Source: Gammaproteobacteria bacterium
GTDB taxonomy: Bacteria > Pseudomonadota > Gammaproteobacteria > Burkholderiales > Burkholderiaceae_D
Length of the DNA: 41,969 nt
Assembly: GCA_903970185.1 (NCBI GenBank)
Contig: CAJCIC010000017.1
Coordinates: forward strand, 1 to 41,969
Reading direction: 5' to 3'
Shown here: positions 39,325 to 41,969 of the stretch, in pieces
Layout of the letters: each line of letters starts with the position of its first letter
How positions within the stretch are numbered: the first letter of the stretch is position 1
Position numbers and translations under genes: made by a program
Notes under the pieces: model-generated
Told to the model about the DNA's origin: nothing
Databases searched by the model: none
Seen by the model: the letters and a program-made list of their open reading frames with translations, nothing else

Positions 39325-41969
39325 TTCGCCTCTCCTGCTGCGCCTGGCTGCGCGGCTGGCGCAGCGAGCGGGTGCGAATCAAAAATCAGCGCGGGCGCGG
39401 GCTTGGTCGGCTTGGCGGCGTTGACTTCACCCTTGCTCCTGCGCGCCTTGACGTCTTCCATGACTTCGGACGAGCACGAGCCCTCGATGAAGTCGGCCTG
39501 GTGCAATTCGCCACTCTTCAGGTCGATGAACAGGCTGTTGGGATCAAGCGCGTTGCGGTTGCTCGATTCGACCAGGTGCGAGCCCGGCGGCAGCGTCGTC
39601 TTGTCGACTTTGAGCGTATGCGTTGTCGGGCGCATGCCGCAGTAGCTGTACTTGCCCTCGGCATCGGTGATGACAAAGGTGCCGTCGGAGAAGTACAGGC
39701 GCACGCCCGGAATGCCCAGTTCGTGCTCGTCTTGGATCAGGTTGCCGTTGCAATCGACGAAGACCTTGCCGACGACGCAGGCATCGGTGGTGAAGACACC
39801 GCCTGAGACATCGACCTTGAAGGTCGCGACGTTCGACGATGCGCCACTGGGCGATGTCGCCTGGGCGCGGTTGACGCCGTCGCCGCCTTGCGCGCCAACG
39901 CCGACGCGCACGCGGTAGGTGACCTGCACGGTTTGCGCCGAGCTCACCGTGCCGACCGCAAAGCTGAGCTGGCCGCCCTGGGTGACTTTCGGATCCGGCG
40001 CCTTGACGCCGTTGATCGTGATCGTGCCTGGCACGAGCACGAAGCCACGCGGCAGCCGGTCATCGAGAACGACGCCGTTAAGCGTCCCGGCGGCGCTCGT
40101 GATCGTCACCGTATAGAGCACCGTCTCGCCGATATCGGCGGTCGTGGTGTTGCCGGTCTTTTGCACCGTCAGCGCACCGGCGGCGATGTGGTCAAGCGGA
40201 ATCTGGTTGTCGATGATGCTGCCCGAATTCGCCGCGAAGGTGAACGACAGGTAGTAGATCGTCTTCGCACCGGTCACGCCCACCGGGGGCGGGCCGACCT
40301 GGGGCTGGATCGGCGTTGCCACATTGGCAGGCCCGGGCACGGCAAAAGTGCCGCCCGGCGGCGAGACGCCACCGGCCTTGGCTGGCGGTGGCAGATAGCC
40401 CGCAGGCGGCGTCACCTGGATGCTGTAGGTGCCCACGGGCGCGCCGCCAGGCTGGCCCGGATTGATCAGCAGGAACTGGTACGCCCCCGCCGTCGGGCCG
40501 CTGGCCTCGGTGACCTGCGAGACGTTGCCCGCGCCGCCGACCAGTTGCGTCGCGGGATTGAAGCCGGCAGGCCCGATGAGCGTCACGGTGGCGCCACCGA
40601 TGGGCGTGCGTGCGACCGAGTCGTAGACGACGCCGCTCGGATCGACCGGCAGGCTCTGCTGGGCGATGTTGATGCCCGGCTGCAGCGTGATGCTCTGGAT
40701 GATGCCGTTGCCAATCACCGCGTCGGACTGCGGATTGGGCGTGCCCTCGTCGCCGTTGACCGGCGTGCCGTAGACGGCCTTGCTGCCCGGATCGCGGAAG
40801 GTGATGGTATAGCCCGCCCCGGGCGGCACGCCGACAAAGCTGTACTGGCCACTGGCGTTGGTGGTGGTCGTGGCGATGACGGCGCCGTTGCGCGAGAGCT
40901 GGACGATCCAGTTGGGCAGAACCGGATCGCCACTATCGAGGCGATGGTCGTGGTTGATGTCGAGCCACACCGTGCCTGACACGCCGGAGGAGACGATCGC
41001 GGTTTCGACCTCGCCGCTGACGTTATCGGTCGGATCCGGATCGGTGACGCCGGTGGGCGGCGTGACACTCGCGCGGTTGATCACCGTGGTTGGCACAAGC
41101 CCGGAAGGAATCGGTGCGGTGACGGTCAAAGTCAGGGTCACCGTGCCTAGCGCCGGCAGGTGCGCAACGACGCTTGACACCGTGCTGCCTGACACCGTCA
41201 CCGGCCCGCACACGGCGCCGTTGGTGGCGCCGCCGCACACCGCCTGGATGTTGGTCAGCCCGGCGGGCACGAGATCCGAGACCTGGGCGCCATCGGCTGC
41301 ATTCGGCCCGGCGTTGGAGACGACGATGGTGTAATTGAAGTTGCTGCCAGCACCGGCCGTGGCCGGGCCGGCCTTGGAGATGCCAAGGTTGGCCGTCCCG
41401 GTTTGCGCCGCGATGGTGGTCACGATCGGGCCGGCCGTGTTGTTGGCGAGGTTGGGATCAGGCGCTGCTGGCGAGGCATTAACGCTTGCACTGTTCTGGA
41501 ACGAGCCGGCAGCAGGCGCAGTGGCGGTGATGGTGAAGGTCAACGATGCGCCTGAGGGAAGCTGCGCGATGGTCGAGGCGATGCTGTTGCCGGTCACCGT
41601 GACCGCGCCGCAGACGGCGCCGCCCAGTGCGTTGCCGCACACCGCGCTGGCGTTGTGCAAGACCGCAGGCAGGACATCGGTGAACGGCGCGCCGTCGCCT
41701 GCGGCCGGGCCGCCGTTGGTGATGGTCACGACATAGGTCACAACGCCGTTGGGTGCAACGCTTGAAGGACCGGTGATATTCGCGGCCAGGTCGGCCTGGG
41801 TCGGTACCGACGTGACAATCGTGGTCAGGACCGGCCCGGCGGTGTTGTTGCTCGTGTTCGGATCGGTGACGCCGGTGGGCGGCGCGACGCTGGCACTGTT
41901 TGACAGCGTGCCGCTTGCAGGCACCCTGGCCGACACGGTGTAGGTGACCGAAGAGGCTGCCGGCAGGCT
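39321..41969 (-). CDS. Surface repeat protein with DUF11 and SdrD-B domains, partial
   Basis: At least 880 residues, open through the window edge; the true start lies outside. In order: a partial and two complete DUF11 domains (each with a double-Cys block such as AVCGNALGGAVCGAVTVTG and a tail like PDPNLANNTAGPIVTTI), an SdrD_B domain (SGTVWLDINHDHRLDSGDPV, with a calcium-type Asp-x-Asn-x-Asp loop), a carboxypeptidase-regulatory-like domain (VDPSGVVYDSVARTPIGGAT), a fourth DUF11 (TVQKTGNTTTADIGETVLYT), a second SdrD_B domain (VVGKVFVDCNGNLIQDEHEL), and a Lys/Ala-rich tail. There is no LPxTG, as expected for a Gram-negative. It is secreted or surface-held, probably through the next gene product. 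Confidence 0.88.
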   Translation of the reverse strand, partial: SLPAASSVTYTVSARVPASGTLSNSASVAPPTGVTDPNTSNNTAGPVLTTIVTSVPTQADLAANITGPSSVAPNGVVTYVVTITNGGPAAGDGAPFTDVLPAVLHNASAVCGNALGGAVCGAVTVTGNSIASTIAQLPSGASLTFTITATAPAAGSFQNSASVNASPAAPDPNLANNTAGPIVTTIAAQTGTANLGISKAGPATAGAGSNFNYTIVVSNAGPNAADGAQVSDLVPAGLTNIQAVCGGATNGAVCGPVTVSGSTVSSVVAHLPALGTVTLTLTVTAPIPSGLVPTTVINRASVTPPTGVTDPDPTDNVSGEVETAIVSSGVSGTVWLDINHDHRLDSGDPVLPNWIVQLSRNGAVIATTTTNASGQYSFVGVPPGAGYTITFRDPGSKAVYGTPVNGDEGTPNPQSDAVIGNGIIQSITLQPGINIAQQSLPVDPSGVVYDSVARTPIGGATVTLIGPAGFNPATQLVGGAGNVSQVTEASGPTAGAYQFLLINPGQPGGAPVGTYSIQVTPPAGYLPPPAKAGGVSPPGGTFAVPGPANVATPIQPQVGPPPVGVTGAKTIYYLSFTFAANSGSIIDNQIPLDHIAAGALTVQKTGNTTTADIGETVLYTVTITSAAGTLNGVVLDDRLPRGFVLVPGTITINGVKAPDPKVTQGGQLSFAVGTVSSAQTVQVTYRVRVGVGAQGGDGVNRAQATSPSGASSNVATFKVDVSGGVFTTDACVVGKVFVDCNGNLIQDEHELGIPGVRLYFSDGTFVITDAEGKYSYCGMRPTTHTLKVDKTTLPPGSHLVESSNRNALDPNSLFIDLKSGELHQADFIEGSCSSEVMEDVKARRSKGEVNAAKPTKPAPALIFDSHPLAAPAAQPGAAGEAK
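41037..41884. repeat. 26-bp direct repeat inside the DUF11 gene
   Basis: The 26-nt string beginning CGGATCGGTGACGCCGGTGG occurs identically at 41037-41062 and 41859-41884, encoding the PPTGVTDP segment at the end of two DUF11 units. It marks duplication of the repeat and could allow recombination that changes repeat number. Confidence 0.75.

Noticed and set aside
39888..40979. 363-codon open frame on the plus strand inside the DUF11 gene
   Set aside because: Arg/His/Asp-rich shadow of the Gly/Thr/Val-rich repeat protein on the minus strand.
1..41969. CRISPR arrays, tRNA or rRNA genes
   Set aside because: No regularly spaced direct repeats with unique spacers, no cas genes, and no cloverleaf or rRNA signature stretches were recognised.

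Overview
This window looks like a GC-rich betaproteobacterial chromosome segment, probably Burkholderiales-like. That is inferred from protein character and gene order: a hemC-hemD-hemX-hemY cluster next to an AlgZ/AlgR-type two-component pair and argH, a pmbA / yjgA-mog block, an etfBA-acyl-CoA dehydrogenase operon, and a MoxR-DUF58-transglutaminase operon. No rRNA, tRNA or CRISPR array was seen. No database search was possible, so names rest on motifs and family resemblance.

Layout. (1) 1-3.8 kb is an accessory strip of worn-out and small genes: a Gly/Asp/His-rich membrane protein cut by the window edge, an IS1182-type transposase stub, an orphan HTH antitoxin-like gene, a Methyltransf_24 gene, an ArsR-type regulator, an ORF6N pseudogene, an AbrB-type antitoxin with an altered C-terminus, and an apparently intact higB-higA module with a striking double-palindrome promoter. 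(2) 3.8-10.3 kb, minus strand: algZ-algR, a small membrane protein, then hemC-hemD-hemX-hemY. (3) 10.3-18.6 kb, mostly plus strand: argH, a Ser/Thr kinase fused to a cyclic-nucleotide-binding domain, pmbA (minus), yjgA-mog-carboxylesterase, a nitronate monooxygenase-like protein and a DedA-rhodanese fusion. (4) 18.7-21.5 kb: small proteins (membrane, SnoaL-like, VOC) and a self-contained minus-strand operon arsR-SRPBCC-membrane protein with a near-consensus promoter threaded by two inverted repeats. (5) 21.7-27.8 kb, minus strand: MFS carboxylate transporter, acyl-CoA dehydrogenase, etfA, etfB and a histone-deacetylase-family hydrolase, with a 20-bp perfect palindrome between the last two. (6) 27.9-34.4 kb, plus strand: moxR-DUF58-tgpA-mltB, a 49-residue membrane protein, a helically phased repeat tract and a luciferase-like oxidoreductase. 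(7) 34.4-42 kb, minus strand: a surface operon (DUF11/SdrD-B repeat protein open at the window edge, an 1125-residue Ig-plus-barrel outer membrane protein, an OmpA-domain protein) linked by ATGA overlaps, then a small hypothetical protein.

How it fits together. The heme genes make uroporphyrinogen III; their position behind an AlgZ/AlgR pair follows an arrangement known from Pseudomonas. The etf/acyl-CoA dehydrogenase/transporter group is a carbon-acid oxidation block feeding electrons to the quinone pool. The MoxR block looks like an envelope or peptidoglycan maintenance operon. The best candidate for a poorly described system is the DUF11 / Ig-barrel / OmpA operon, which looks like a dedicated cell-surface display or adhesion apparatus. 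The most striking non-coding signals are the higBA double palindrome, the arsR promoter, the etfB-side palindrome and the 10-11 bp GCTTG repeat.
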